A stretch of DNA of 64,000 nucleotides from Ophiosphaerella korrae (GCA_028456385.1 JALNQF010000002.1:620001-684000), one strand, 5' to 3'. Counted from the stretch's first letter, positions 1 to 12,345 are shown. A program made the numbers and translations. Notes: generated from the sequence alone by a model not told the origin.

Positions 1-1777
1 TTCCTCAAGAATGGCGTTGTAAGTAGGATTATAAAATTTGAAGGTGACTCACTTATGGTACATTAGCGGCCTAAGCTTACCACAGCCGTTCATTGGAACC
101 GAATACTCGTACATCAGAGGCACAGGATACAATGAGACGCATTGGACACTCAATGTACGATGCAAAGGATGCTCAAGCTGGAAAAACGTCGACGGAGACG
201 TGGTATCGATAGATCCCTCAGCCGTAGCCCAGAAATTTGCGTACGGAGTGTCACTACGAGCTCCTGCCCAACCAGCGAGCAACACCTCGACGTTCAACGT
301 TCACACATCATTTGGCAACTACAAGATCGATCTTAAACAGGGCCAGAATGAAGAATTTGATAAATTAGTGGCAGCAAATCTGGTGCAGGATACTCCACCC
401 ATGACAAGCTCGTCTCCCTTGCCCGGCACCTCCATCAGTGTACGACCAACAACTCTCAGCACTAGTGTCACGCAATCGGCCTCGCCACAACCAGTACAGT
501 CGGGCGTGCCTTTAGCATGTGCTGGAGCCTCAGCTCTTGCTTTCCCAATAAACACAGCAAAGGGCTGGAAAGCGACAAAGGTTGCAGGAGGATTAATACA
601 ACCTCGGGGTCTTGTTTTTGACACTGCTGGCAACTTACTCATGATACAAAACGGACTGGGAATTACTGTTCACAAAATAGGCCCAACTGGTTGCTTTGGG
701 GCTTCTAAGACACTAATCGCCCAGCAGAATCTCAACCACGGCATTGCACTTAGCCTGGATGGCAAGACTCTTTTTGCCAGCTCGGCGACTTCGGTTTTTG
801 CTTGGAACTATAACGTTGCAACAACGAGTATATCTGGGAATTCAACAACAATAGTTACCGGTATGGATAGTCGAGGTCATGTAACAAGAACGCTCATTGT
901 TCCACCAAAGCATCCGAATCTGCTCCTTGTCTCGCATGGTTCCAATGACAACTTCGATTACGGATCTGCTGACATCAAGATTGGACGCTCTTGCGTTAAA
1001 GTATTTGATATCACAAAGGTGCAAGCCAATGGCTACGATTATGCAACTGGAGGGTATCAAATGGGGTATGGGTTGCGTAACGAAGTCGGCCTTGCCTTTG
1101 ATGGCGACGGCATGTAAGTCGTACCGTCCAAAGCACAAATTACTTGTAACTAAAAATTCCATAGGCTCTGGGGCGTTGAAAATTCGTCCGACGAATTGCA
1201 TCGCACGATTGGCGGCATATCGGTCGACATTCACATGGACAACCCGGCGGACGAAATCAACTACCTCGGCGACCCCTCAAAGGAAAACAAAAACTGGTTC
1301 GGCTACCCTACATGCTACACTGTCGCTAAACCTGAAGGCATTACTGATCGCAAGTTTGCTATTGGAGATCAATTCGTCCTGGAGCCGAATGCTACATTCA
1401 CCGATGATACATGTAGAACGAAGAGTGTACCGGCGAGACTCGCTCTGCCCGCCCACTCGGCACCACTAGATGCTGCCTTCAACAGGAACTTTACAAACAT
1501 GTACGTCACCTTCCATGGGTCGTGGAATCGTGAGCCTTCGACTGGATACAAAGTCGTCGAGGTTCCATTTGTCAAAGGACCAAATGGGTATGGGCCAAAA
1601 GCTCGATTGAACAGCACGTCAGCTTTGACAGACATCTTCTGGAACCCAGACGTAGAGCATTGTTCGACGACACAGTGTTTCCGGCCCGTTTCGATTGCAC
1701 AGGACAGGTTTGGGAGGATGTACATCACTAGTGATAGCGGGGCGGAGGGGGAGCTCATTGTCCTAGGTCGAGAATAG
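1..1777 (+). CDS. AA8-AA12 pyranose/sorbosone dehydrogenase, 5' incomplete
   Basis: Secreted haemo-quinoprotein oxidoreductase, cut by the window edge. Exons read as <1..18, 67..1115 and 1165..1777; introns 19-66 and 1116-1164 are GT-AG, the first with a GACTCAC branch-like site. The N-terminal part resembles the C-terminal half of a cellobiose-dehydrogenase-type cytochrome domain (AA8): the segment GTGYNETHWTLNVRCKGCSSW carries the His expected to ligate haem, and a Met just before intron 1 could be the other ligand. A Ser/Thr-rich linker (about nt 400-500) leads to a PQQ-dependent dehydrogenase fold (AA12), with repeated beta-propeller blades such as QPRGLVFDTAGNL, DSRGHV and FHGSWNREPSTGY. 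Known AA12 enzymes oxidise pyranoses and can feed electrons to lytic polysaccharide monooxygenases. No CBM1 follows. The family call is firm; the substrate is not known. Confidence 0.85.
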
Positions 1778-2435
1778 CTTTGGGCTGGAGACTGCTGATT
1801 TTGATTGGCAACGATGATATTTTTGGTGCGGTACGTTTTCGGACATGCCATAGAATAAAGTTTGCTTTACAAATATTTATTTTAGCACCTTTCCTCGGCA
1901 GCAACTGCGTGGTAGAGTTCGCCTTTATGGATTGACTCTCCTGACAACAAGTGTGCATTTGATTTCTTCGCATTCACAAGCTCCTGAAACCCAGCAACCC
2001 ATATGTCTCGGGGATATGATATGGTGTGAAGGACTGCTTCTATGACTGACAAATGGCGCACGGAAGTGTGGCGAACATGAATCCGGTGGGGGTTGCGAGG
2101 CTTATTCCCAATAGGGAGATACCGAGGTTGGGGACAGGGATCGTCACTGCGTTTCGCGCGACGATGAGGCAACCAACACCCACACACAAAGGGAGATCAA
2201 TTGGTTACTGTACTATCGCGCCGGATGAACATCTGCCCGACAACCAAGCCCCAGTGGAAATTACCAATGAGCTTATAACTTCAGCTTTGCCCTTTGCTTT
2301 CTTTGACACCTCGTTCGGCCACTCTATTTCATTGCGTGATACACCACACCCACGCACTGCATCGTGCCGAGCCGCCATCTTGCCGCTCGAACTCTTCAAT
2401 CTCACAGGTTCTCACTCAGACAAGAGCTGACTACC
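1778..2435. other. Intergenic, gene-free
   Basis: Holds the 3' flank of the AA12 gene and the 5' flank of the monooxygenase. Short overlapping reading frames lie on both strands, but none has a protein-like composition. The stretch just before the start codon is C/T-rich, which is normal for a fungal leader. Confidence 0.6.
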
Positions 2436-4002
2436 ATGAACGGCCACGCCAACGGGTCTGCCGCCTCCCCGCCAAATAATTTTGATGTCATTGTCATTGG
2501 TGGGGGTATCTCGGGCGTAAACGCAGCGTACCGAATCTCTGCTGAGCTACCTGCATCGTCCTTTGCGGTCCTTGAATCGCGCCATGAAATTGGCGGAACA
2601 TGGTCGCTGTTCAAGTATCCTGGCATACGATCCGATTCCGATTTGCACACCTTTGGCTTTTCGTTCAACCCATGGAAAAGCAGCAATTCAATCGCAAGCG
2701 GCGAAAGCATCATGGAATACATGCAGGAGACAGTGCAGAAGTTTGATCTGGGAAAATACTTCAAGTTTCGGCAGAGAGTAAAAAGCGCAGACTGGAGGGC
2801 CGACGAACAGAAGTGGAGGCTAGAGGTTGATGTCAGCGACCAGGGTGGGGAGACACGAAGAGTTGTATACTGGGCAAAATGGGTTATGATGGGAACTGGA
2901 TATTACAACTACGAGAAGGGTCTGGATGCGCAGATTCCTGGACTGGGCAACTTCAAGGGGAGGGTCGCCCATCCGCAATTTTGGCCCCAGGATATGGAGT
3001 GCAAGGACAAGAATATTGTCGTCATTGGATCAGGTGCAACCGCCATCACGCTTCTGCCGGCCTTGGTTGATAGGGGCGTGAAACAAGTTACGCAACTACA
3101 AAGGAGCCCATCGTATGTTATGAGCGTTCCGCAGCAGAAACCAGAGGATGCGGGTTGGTTCCGAAGGATAATGCCCGAGTGGCTGGTATTGAAATGGCTG
3201 CGTACGTTCTTTACTGACATCTTCCAATGCGGCCCACTAACATACCGTGTCTACAGGCTTTGTAAACATACTCGGGGCCATCGTCTTGTACTCCTTCTGT
3301 CAATCTTTCCCCGTCCGCGCGAAGAGATTCCTTCAAGGGCAAGCCAAGGGAATGCTCCCAGCCGACTTCCCCGTTGATCCGCATCTCAAGCCGAAGTACA
3401 ATCCCTGGGATCAACGTTTGTGTTTCTGCCCAGATGGTGACTATTTCAAATGCTTCCGAAGTGGCCGTGCAAACGTTGTTACCGATACCATCAAGACAGT
3501 GACGGAAGACGGCATCGAGCTGAATTCTGGCAAGAAGCTCGAAGCAGATATCATTGTTACTGCTACTGGCCTACAAATGCAACTGTTCGGCGGTATGCAG
3601 ATCCTAGTCAACGGAAAGCCAGTCGACATTCCTTCCCAATATCTTTGGCGAATGGCCATGATCACCTCGGTCCCGAATCTAGGTAACATTATTGGATATT
3701 GGAACCATAGCTGGACGCTCGGTAGCGATGCCTCTGTCCACCTCTACATTCGACTCATCAAGCGCATGCTAGAAAAGGGATATACAAGTGTCGTTCCAGA
3801 AATGAGCAGTGAGGACCAGAAGAGGGGTGATTTTTTGGCTAGTCCATTGTCGAGCACCTATATCAAGAATGCAATAGGCGGTATTCCAAAATGTAAAGAT
3901 GGCGGCCCATGGCAGCCGAGGCCAAACTACTTTGTCGACCGATGGAGGGCAGAGAGGTGCGACTTGGACGATGGATTGAAGTGGGAGAAGGTCAGCACTT
4001 AG
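2436..4002 (+). CDS. FAD-dependent Baeyer-Villiger-type monooxygenase
   Basis: Two exons, 2436..3201 and 3257..4002, give 503 aa; the intron is 55 nt and joins W-L-R to F-V-N in frame. An FAD-binding Rossmann motif (IVIGGGISGVNAAY) sits at residues 19-32 and a second nucleotide-binding motif (VVIGSGATA, for NADPH) near 195. Between them FKGRVAHPQFWP fits the Baeyer-Villiger fingerprint FxGxxxHxxxW(P/D). The C-terminal ATGL motif (VTATGLQMQLFGG) is also typical. The enzyme should insert one oxygen atom into a carbonyl substrate using NADPH and O2. The chosen ATG lies just ahead of the FAD motif, and no signal peptide is seen. No biosynthetic partners flank it, so the substrate cannot be inferred; relatives include steroid/ketone monooxygenases and flavin-containing monooxygenases. 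Confidence 0.9.
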
Positions 4003-4144
4003 GCTCGGCGTGCACTTTGCGATGAATCATGAGTCATGAATCATGCGCGTAGGGAAGTATTCAAGATGATGTATTTTTTCCAATAATCAATATATCAAAG
4101 TATATACAGAAGAAAGCTTGTTCTAACAACATCATTCACCAACC

Positions 4145-5122
4145 TCACCTGCTCTTCACAAGCCGTGCAAAACGCGACCTAGTCTCCCATCCCCACGCAC
4201 CCACAGAACGTTTACCCATCGCCGCCACACTCTTTGCATAATCGCTCGTCCCCCGAGTGGGATCCGCGTCCTTCGGCTTGCACGTCGTACCAGCATTGAA
4301 TTTACCCAACTTGCCATCAACGCCCGCAAACTTCTGCTTCTCCTTCGTCGCCGCAACCATATTCTCCGCCGCATCCGCCGTCCACCCATTAATAAAGTCG
4401 CCATGCGAGCACCACGCAGGCCCACACGTCAGCTTCACCGGCGCCGTCCCCGTCCACCCACCCGGCAGCGCCTTTCGCAAATCATACCGGATCGAAAACC
4501 GCAGCTGCGGCATGGCCTTCATGCCCGCAGGACACGCGCCGCCGCGCCTATCCTTGTACGCCGTTTCCAGCGTCGCGGGGTCCACGCACTGCGGGAAGTA
4601 CAGCAGCTGCTGTAGGTGCGTGGAGCACCCTTTGCTCGGGAAGCCGTTTGCATCGGGGGCGCTGGCCGCATCGTTTTCGCAGAACCAGGAAGACTGCGCG
4701 TTGGGAACCGTTTTGTCCTGCGATTGTGCGCTGGCGTCGCCCGCGACCATTTTCAGGTTCTGCGGCATGGCGATGTCGGCGGGCATTTCGCCTAGGTTGT
4801 AGTATGCGCTGAAGCGCGAGACGGGCGCGGGCGTGTATGTTTTACCCGTGTCGGTCGTGTACAGCACGGTTGGGACCCAGTATACGGAGAGGTCGTTTGG
4901 GTTTTCGGCTTTGGTGCAGCCGGTTTGGAGGGTGGCGCTGGTGTTTGTAGAGACGGTTACGGCGTCGGAGCCGTAGAAGGAGTGCAGGTGGGATTTGTCG
5001 TGTTGGCCGGGGAAGACGATGGGGTCGATGTTTTTCTGCATGAATGGGGCTGCGATGTTGACTTGGGTGTATGCTGTTGCGAGGGTGGCGAGCAGGCTCG
5101 CGGTCAAGAAGTGGGATGACAT
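4145..5122 (-). CDS. Secreted DUF1996 protein
   Basis: Single-exon gene of 325 aa. I chose the ATG at 5122 because a clear signal peptide begins there (MSSHFLTASLLATLATAYTQ); the frame stays open upstream but reads through a poly-A/T tract. The mature start NIAAPFMQKNIDPIVFPGQ, then HLHSFYGSDAV, the block VYWVPTVLY and the Cys-rich region with CSTHLQQLLYFPQC are hallmarks of the fungal DUF1996 family (usually 300-500 aa). The family is secreted and its function is poorly known; no catalytic site can be named. It converges on the monooxygenase with only about 140 bp between stop codons. The coding strand is C-rich in the 5' half and G-rich towards the 3' end. Confidence 0.88.
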   Translation of the reverse strand: MSSHFLTASLLATLATAYTQVNIAAPFMQKNIDPIVFPGQHDKSHLHSFYGSDAVTVSTNTSATLQTGCTKAENPNDLSVYWVPTVLYTTDTGKTYTPAPVSRFSAYYNLGEMPADIAMPQNLKMVAGDASAQSQDKTVPNAQSSWFCENDAASAPDANGFPSKGCSTHLQQLLYFPQCVDPATLETAYKDRRGGACPAGMKAMPQLRFSIRYDLRKALPGGWTGTAPVKLTCGPAWCSHGDFINGWTADAAENMVAATKEKQKFAGVDGKLGKFNAGTTCKPKDADPTRGTSDYAKSVAAMGKRSVGAWGWETRSRFARLVKSR

Positions 5123-5783
5123 CCTGTGTCTGGAATGAATGAATGTATAAACGAATGAAAAAAAAAAAAAAAAAATGAAGGTGAGTTGAACGAATGAAGA
5201 CGGCTGGAGTGCGTAGAGAGGTGGTAGAAAATCCTCAAAACTGGCAGTCTTTTTGTGTGTATATATCTCGAACATACGCTAGTTGCGATGACATGTCAGA
5301 TCATGCCGCGACCCTTCCTTTCCCAGCTCTTCCCGCTGTACCCCATCGTGTTTCACGGCTCCGCTCCGCTCAGTCGAGTAGGTGTGAAGGCCGCGTAGTC
5401 TTGCCGTAATTTCCTATCTTCCAAAAAAAAAGCGGCATAAAGGTCAGACCTGGAGTCGGATGAAACTTCGGTCTGATTGGTCAGTGGCAGTTTTCGAAAC
5501 GTTGGTACCCACAGCGAGCGTTTCGAAACATCCGAATGGGCCTTCTTAAAGGTAGGTTCATATTAATCAGTTACAAGAACCAGCCGTTTTGGGATAACAG
5601 TGGCTGTGAGTGACGCCTACGTCAATGGAATGTTATGTTCAAACGAAAGCTTGAATTCGATAGAAGAGGTGAAAACTGGCGTGGCGCCTTGTCTAGTACT
5701 TACTACCCATTGCTTTCTCAAAACTATAAAGATTCTCAACCGCTTCCAGAGGCTATCGAAACCGATTAGTAGGTCTCAAAATT
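5123..5783. other. Intergenic with poly-A tract and paired palindromes
   Basis: Upstream region of the DUF1996 gene. It holds an A-tract at about 5157-5175 and two copies of the palindrome TTTCGAAA at 5492-5499 and 5521-5528, 29 bp apart, with a reverse CCAAT box (ATTGG) at 5476-5480. No gene is supported here. Confidence 0.5.
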
Positions 5784-6398
5784 TTAGGACAACCGCGAGT
5801 TTCTATTGTAGCCCGTAGCGACCAAGAACCACATCGCCGAACCACCAATTATCGCCCTCCTCTCCATCCGCAGAATATCCAACTCACACCAAGTATTCAT
5901 ACCAACATTCAGCTTGGATTCTTTGAAAAGTGTTTGTACTACGCCAACGCCTTCGTTGTTGGCGACCTGGTGCACCTTGAGGTGAGCTTGTCTACTGTGG
6001 CTCCGGGTGTTTCTCGAACTAATAGCTTGCGTTGGAGCTCTATTTCGAAACTAATTATGATAGTATCTTCCTGCAGTTTATACAGCATTGTGACGTTGTC
6101 CAGCCGGCAGAATTTCATGGAAATGTTGGGATTAGGTGGCCAGTCGCTGATCCGAATATCCACAAGTGTGCCACGTTCGACTTCTAAGGTACGGAACTGG
6201 CCTGTTGGGGATGACATTGAATATAGGCGCGGATCTAATTTTAGTAATGAGGTTAATGTTTGGATGAGTAGAAAAGGAAGATCTAAGGGGAGAGAAGCGG
6301 GAGAATCGCGGGCTGTGAGCTAGGAAAAGTGGTCCTATGGGCAGCCCATGTATTACTTTCTGGGCCGTGTAAATCGATTTCAACAAATCTGGAGACAT
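5784..6398 (-). pseudogene. Possible gene remnant, unknown family, frameshifted
   Basis: Two adjacent minus-strand frames read as one protein split by a shift near 5985. The upstream block (ATG at 6217, open further 5') contains RTLEVERGTLVDIRISDWPP and IISFEIELQRKLLVRETPGA. The downstream block contains HLKVHQVANNEGVGVVQTLF and GMNTWCELDILRMERRAIIG. Both have a balanced, protein-like composition, unlike the opposite strand. No canonical intron repairs the shift. A possible first exon starts at the ATG at 6398. I do not recognise the family. It is a degraded gene, a gene with a sequencing error, or chance; I rate it moderate to low. Confidence 0.35.
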
Positions 6399-6585
6399 AA
6401 ACCTAAGATGCCGAAGTAATTTATTTGAGCCATCATAATATAATAAATGCTAGCAATTTTAACATCGTCGAATAATAGCCAATCTGTGTGGTAAATTATG
6501 CATTCATTCACCAAGATTTTGGGAAACGTGAGTAGTGTAGACTTAAATTTGTCATTTTACATTAGCATATTATTGCGAGGTCAAC

Positions 6586-7645
6586 TTAAATCTTTCCAAG
6601 GCCAGCACCAGCCTGAACAACTTTAGTTACCTGCTTCAAGGGCGTGAGCTTGTAGTTGTAAGGAGCACGAGTAAAGTTGCCGGTTTGAGTAATGTTTATA
6701 GTAGCCTTGCCGAAGTCATTTTCTGGGCTGAATCAGTACCGTTCAAGCGTTCGATCATCTCACGAAAGACTTACCAGCACCAAGATTTGCAAAACCATCA
6801 ATCTCGAAATCACCATCGGGGCTTGTGTTGGGACTATCCTGCGGGATTACGAGACCATATGTGCTCAGCGCCTCCTTGGTCTTGCCGCTGAATACATTGC
6901 CTTCAACCAGGACCTGGTTATCACTTCGGCTGTGGATAGCCTGGTACAAGAAATCATTGTACAGGTTATTGTAGATATGTTGGTGGCCAAAGCGTCCGGC
7001 GGGTCCTCGAGTGCCCTCATTGTTCCAGTAATTGTGATGATAGGTGATATGGAGATGGCCCGAGTCGATGTCTCTGAATTTATCATTATTGCCAACTAAC
7101 GAGCTCTTCCAGTGATCATGGAAATAGTTCCATGAGACTGTAATCCAGTCGCTTGCACGAACAATATCTACCTGTCCGTCGAACTCGTCAGGGCCCGCGG
7201 CAGGGAAGTTGCCAGAAGTGAATTCATTGTGATCGATCCATACACGTGTGCTATTCTGGATTGTGATGCCGTCGTTGTCAATGATGCCACGGATGCCGAA
7301 GTTGCGAACAATGACGTTTGATGCATTGATAATAGTCAAACCTGCACCTGTGATCCAAGCACCTTCGCCTGCACCAATCAGGGACTTGTTACTTCCTACT
7401 CTTGGGCGCGTAGTGAAGTTGAAGGAACCCTTAGCGTAGATAATGGTAGGAGCCGAATCTTTGATAGCAGCAAGGAATTCAGGAACGGTTGTGACGGTTA
7501 CGGTCTTGCTGCCCTTCTGGTCGCCACCAGTTGTTGGTCCAATTGGGTTATCTTTCGCAAATCCAACAAGTTCATAGTCGTAGCCTGTTGGAGCAGCGGA
7601 CACACTAAGTGCGATACTGACGAGGGAAAGGACTGAAAGCTTCAT
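6586..7645 (-). CDS. Secreted PL1-family pectate lyase
   Basis: Two exons, complement(6586..6722, 6775..7645), give 335 aa; the 52-nt intron near the 3' end uses the CCCAG acceptor, which alone keeps the frame (the AG five bases earlier leads to a stop). A signal peptide (MKLSVLSLVSIALSVSAAP) precedes a parallel beta-helix with the PL1 marks: VWIDHNEF, the calcium-site region DEFDGQVDIVRASDWITVSW, and RGPAGRFGH, which matches the catalytic Arg motif RxPxxR. It cleaves polygalacturonate by beta-elimination outside the cell and depends on calcium. The last exon encodes a short beta-rich tail with N-glycosylation sites (NIT, NFT). The gene stands alone in a gene-poor flank, with a TATA box 68 bp upstream of the ATG. 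Confidence 0.93.
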
Positions 7646-10531
7646 TCTGAGGTTGAAGGTGCTAGATAGAAGTCCGGAGCCCGATAAAATTTCATATAGG
7701 GCCATACCCACTCTTTTATACGCATGGATCATTTCAGGAACCTGAATCGTTCATCCTAGACCGCAGCAAGCATCACATGAATCCTTACACAATTCTTCCG
7801 GTATGCCAGCCCATGAGTGAGTTGTGGCGCCGAATCTACTGGGTTTAGAAATACCGCACTCCGTAGTTGCAGGATATACCGGTGTCGTGATGCTGCAGCT
7901 TTTTGCAGTACGATCAACATGAGGTGCAGAAGCCGTTAGATGGATACGCACCATGCCGGGCCGAGGGCTTGATGATTGGTGTTGAGTGGTGGAAGAAATG
8001 AGGTCCCGGATCTGTCTAGTACAAAAGGGCAAGATCGCGTGGGCTTGGCAAAGCCGCACCTGGGGAAATTGGAGAATGATCGAAGGAATCGCTGGTTCGT
8101 GCGTACTTCTACCGGTAGCCAACACATTTTCATATCCATCCTCATTAATAGAAAACTACAGCGGAAATCTTCATTTTCATCCTCTAAACCACCCCGAATT
8201 GCACCATCATTACATCCGCAAACTCAGCAGCCGGTTTATATCCGGATCTGGTAAACAATGTGCTTGCAGGACTGAAGTCGTCCTTTGAACTACCTACCTA
8301 CTCAGGTACCTAGTTACCTAGTTGACATCCGTTTCCCTGGGTTGTAATTCATCGGCTACATGCTTACAATAGCGCTTACATTAATTCAGGGGATATATTA
8401 ATTGTGAATAAATTAACCTGTCCCCTGTCTGGGTATTTGATCTCTAAAAGGGGGCTAGTGGATCACCACATCGATGCGCAGATCTTCTTTGGTCCCAATT
8501 CTCAAGTTCTTCGCATGCTTCGAAATTTCTGGAACATTACCGTGAACATCAACGCCATGGACTTTGCTTTGTTCCCATACTAATTTTCAAGATGTCTATT
8601 TTATATCAGACATCACCAAGAAGCCATACTAGGACCATATATTTTAGCGGCTGACTCTTGAATGTACGTGAAAGTATTTGGGCTGCGGGATAGTTCGGTA
8701 TTTGAAACTCTTGAATTTCGGTTATTCGCTGGACTTGGCATATGGCACGAGTGTGCCAGACACCCATACTTATTTCATTGGCTGAACACGGGTCCCGCGG
8801 CACTTTCGCTTGATCCTACTATTCGATGATATGAAAGGACAGTCAGCCTCATACTATTTTGAGTATGTACTTCGTTGTAGTATAGTAACTGCAATCGTTC
8901 TCGACATATTCAGAATCCGCAGGAGACAAGACCGCAATAAAAAGTTAGCATGAGGAAGCGCACAGAGAACGAACTAGCTCCAAACATGCGCCAACAATAG
9001 TACTATCGCTTTTCCTCAACTTTCCAAGCGCATACTGCTCCGGGACGTTAATTTTTTGATCGCAAAATTCCTGGTGTGGTCCTCGAATAGCCTTAAACGA
9101 TACTACTAACAACACAACATAACACACCCTATTATCCAGACGGTACTGTCATTCGCCTTACATTGGGATACTAACCTTTAAGGTGCTTAGGTAGATATTA
9201 GTACTTCGCACATTTACCGCGGATATAAAATAACGATAGCCGCAGATCTAGATAGAGATATAGTCGTAATCCAATACATGTAGATGACATTCATAAATTA
9301 TTCGACACTTTTAATCAAAGCAAACTAATACGTTGATTCAATGAACGAAGTAATCCGATGAATGTTAGTTGCACATCTCACTACAAAAGTGAACAAGGGT
9401 TTTTCCAACTTGACTTAGTGAAGAAAAGCACCTCAAAAGCTTTCTTACAAGAAATAGACGTTCAAGTTGCAATTTCAAAAAGTAGATGTATCCGTCCGCA
9501 AGCTCAGTACCGCATTTAGTATCCTAGGCGCATTAACGTTTGCTACAACCTCCACAAATAGACTCAGCATCAGTATTCCAGTGGCCACGACCACATTTTC
9601 AGTCTGCCATTTTGATTTAATATCGGCCTTGCCTTTTCGTTGAACTTTGAGCTGCTCTAGTCATTCCTTGTCATTCGAATATTATATTATTTCAACTTAC
9701 CTATTTACTTCTTTATCCGTGTCTTCGATTTAGTGGCACGAAAGATTCTGTTGAGTGTGACTGAACATGGCGGTTCCTAGCGACAGGTATAGGCAAACAT
9801 TAAGGAAAATCCAGCGCAAGAGAGTTAGTTGCCGACATCCGTGCCGGATTCGTTACTGATGATATACAGCCAATAGAGGGCTTGGGAGTTTGAGGGGCTA
9901 GTACACCTACTAACATAGTCGAATCCCAATTCAGGCGCATCTAATGTTTCACAGCATTTGATCGACATGTGTCAAATCCATTCATTCTATAACGCCATCC
10001 ATACTCTACGTCAGCTGAGTGAATGCAAAGATGACCTTGATACTAACAGCTTAGCGTCACCTAATGTGCTTGAAGCTAATTTGAGGGATAAGAATAAATA
10101 AGGCAGAAGTTTTTCGGCAATTGATAGCTAGGAACTGATAGCTAATTAGTGTATATGGTTTTGATTAGTTGTAGTATCAATGTTAGAGGGGGCGATTATC
10201 CCACTTTTTCAGCTGACTGAGGGCATAATCCTTTTAATGAACCCAGGTGCAGGTTCGTCTTGACTCTTCGCATGTATGAAAAATGCTCATTCCCTCGCTA
10301 GTATTATTTCCCATCGACCAATCTTGAAGCAAGGTTTTTAGTCAAGACATGAACCAATAGCACAAGTCTCATCATACCCTCCAACACTTCAGCAGTCTTG
10401 ACCACTCAGGACATCATGATATTGGAAGCTATTTGTGACATGTCAAATTAGTTAAAATATTCATACTATGCTCACAATACGTAAGGATCTACCAACAAGC
10501 GAGAGAATAAAGAAAATCATTAATCTAAAAC
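7646..10531. other. AT-rich intergenic desert
   Basis: About 2.9 kb with no supportable gene. 7750-8260 has overlapping frames on both strands that look like shadows of moderate-GC DNA. From 8300 to 10500 the sequence turns AT-rich with many stop codons in all frames; this could be decayed repeat DNA, but no transposon domain is legible. Short direct repeats (TGATAGCTA, about 10123-10142) are present. Confidence 0.5.
7713..7720 (-). promoter_or_regulatory. TATA box of pectate lyase gene
   Basis: TATAAAAG on the minus strand, 68 bp upstream of the pectate lyase ATG. Sequence and spacing fit a core promoter of an inducible fungal gene. Confidence 0.55.
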
Positions 10532-12345
10532 TCAGGCTTTGGGCTCAGCTTCTGCAGCAGCATCGTCGCTACTCCGCTCGCCATGCTTAGGAGCAGCAGG
10601 TGCGCCAGTAATGCTCTCGTTACCCATATCCCAATCCTGGGCAAGATCCTCGAGGGTGCGGCGCTTAGTCTCAGGAATCAAAAGAGTGGTGAAGATACCT
10701 GCAAACATGAAAGCAGAGAAGATTTGCATGACATGGTTGAGCCAGGGACTGTCGCCAGCTTTCTTAGCGCCCCGAGTTCGTAGTGGTGCAATGGCGCCCT
10801 GGGCAATGATGCTTCCAATCTTGCCTGAGCCAGCAGAAATGCCGTGTGAAGTGGAGCGGTAGCGTGTAGGAAAACATTCACCTGGAACAATGAATGTCGT
10901 AGTATTAGGGCCCCAGTTGAAGAACAGCTGGATGAGAATGTAAATGCCCAACATGCCGTGTGGTTTGATATGATGGTAAGCAAAGCCCCACACGACGAAT
11001 AGGATAGTCAGGCAGACGAAACCGATGAGTTGTAGCGGCTTTCGACCAACGGTGTCGATAGTCGCAACGGCGAGCCAATAGCCGGGGATAGCACCGGCAC
11101 AGATCAGGATACAGTTACCTGCGGCAAGGTTGTAAAACTTTTCGTAAACTGTATGTCCACTTCCGTAGCCAATAGCTTCAAGGATGGTGCTTGCATTCAA
11201 GCCAAGTCCGTAGAAAGCGACCTAAACATAATATGTCAGTTACATTCACGACTGACATGTACGATGGTACTTACATCAAGGAGGAGCCAAGACATGGCAG
11301 TGCCGAATAGGATCTTTCCATTCTTGATTTTGCCGTAGAAGCGGAAAAAGTCAGACCACGAAGCCTTGGGCACTTCTAGCTGGGCAACGGACTGGCGGCG
11401 TGCAGCAACTTGAAGTGCCTCATCAGGCTTGCCTTCGCCCTTTTGACCAGAAATATAATGTTTCACATCTTCGTTGGCTTTCTCAACATCCCGAGCGACA
11501 TCGAAAGTATACCGGGGAGTCTCGGGAATAGTTAGGCGGTAATAAAGGGCAATGCAGGCTGGCACAATGCCAATTCCAATCAGAGCACGCCACATCTTGT
11601 CCACAGCAACCTGGCAATCTCCAGTACAGTTTGCAATGTTATTGACTTTTTGAAGCTTGTGTTTGAAGCCTGCGGTAAGACAGAGCATGACGAGAGCTCC
11701 GCCAAGTTGCCCAAAGCCTTGCATGGCGAATACGGCGCCCATCATGGCACCTCGCCATTTGGTTGTTGCAAATTCAGAAGTAATAATCGAAGATAACGGG
11801 TAATCACCGCCGATTCCTATTATTGTTAGAGACTTTGACTGCAAATCTTGGTGTCAAGACCTACCAATTCCCATGAGAACACGCCAGAAGATAATAAGAC
11901 CGACAATCGAGGTGCCAGGTCCAGGGCCAACAAGCGACTGAGCAAGAGTTGCAACAATGATCAAAATCAACTCCAGCCCATACATCTTTTTCCGGCCAAC
12001 GATATCAGCTAGTGCACCAAATCCAACTTGTCCAATGACAGTTCCGGCTGATGTTGATAGTTTGATGGCGGTGTCTTGTTCAGTGGTCAAAACACCCTTA
12101 TTATTATGTTTGTAAACAACGCCCAGCATGATTGTTAAGAGGGACACACAGAAGATGTCATACGAATCGGTGAAGAAACCTGTTCCTGCAACAAGAATGG
12201 CTCGAATATGGTACCAACCAAACGGCGCCTTGTCGATCTCGGCGAGAGCAAGTCGTCGTCGCTCATTGGGGTCTTCGATATGCGCAAAATCATTGTTGAA
12301 ATTGTGGAAGGCGTTGTTGCCTCCAGCAGTCTTGTTGTTGGCCAT
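10532..12345 (-). CDS. PHO84: High-affinity inorganic phosphate transporter (MFS, PHO84 type)
   Basis: Three exons, complement(10532..11221, 11275..11816, 11865..12345), give 570 aa; introns are 53 and 48 nt. The protein is a 12-helix major facilitator of the phosphate:H+ symporter family. Visible marks are FGALADIVGRKKMYGLEL (the loop 2-3 DxxGRK signature), GIGIGGDYPLS after helix 4, the central cytoplasmic loop with IPETPRYTFDVARD, and PETKRRTLEDL after the last helix. The length matches yeast Pho84 and Neurospora PHO-5 relatives. It imports phosphate at the plasma membrane and is normally induced by phosphate starvation; a CACGTG element 387 bp upstream fits control by a PHO4/NUC-1-like bHLH factor. 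The acidic, Ala-rich C-terminus varies in the family. Confidence 0.95.
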
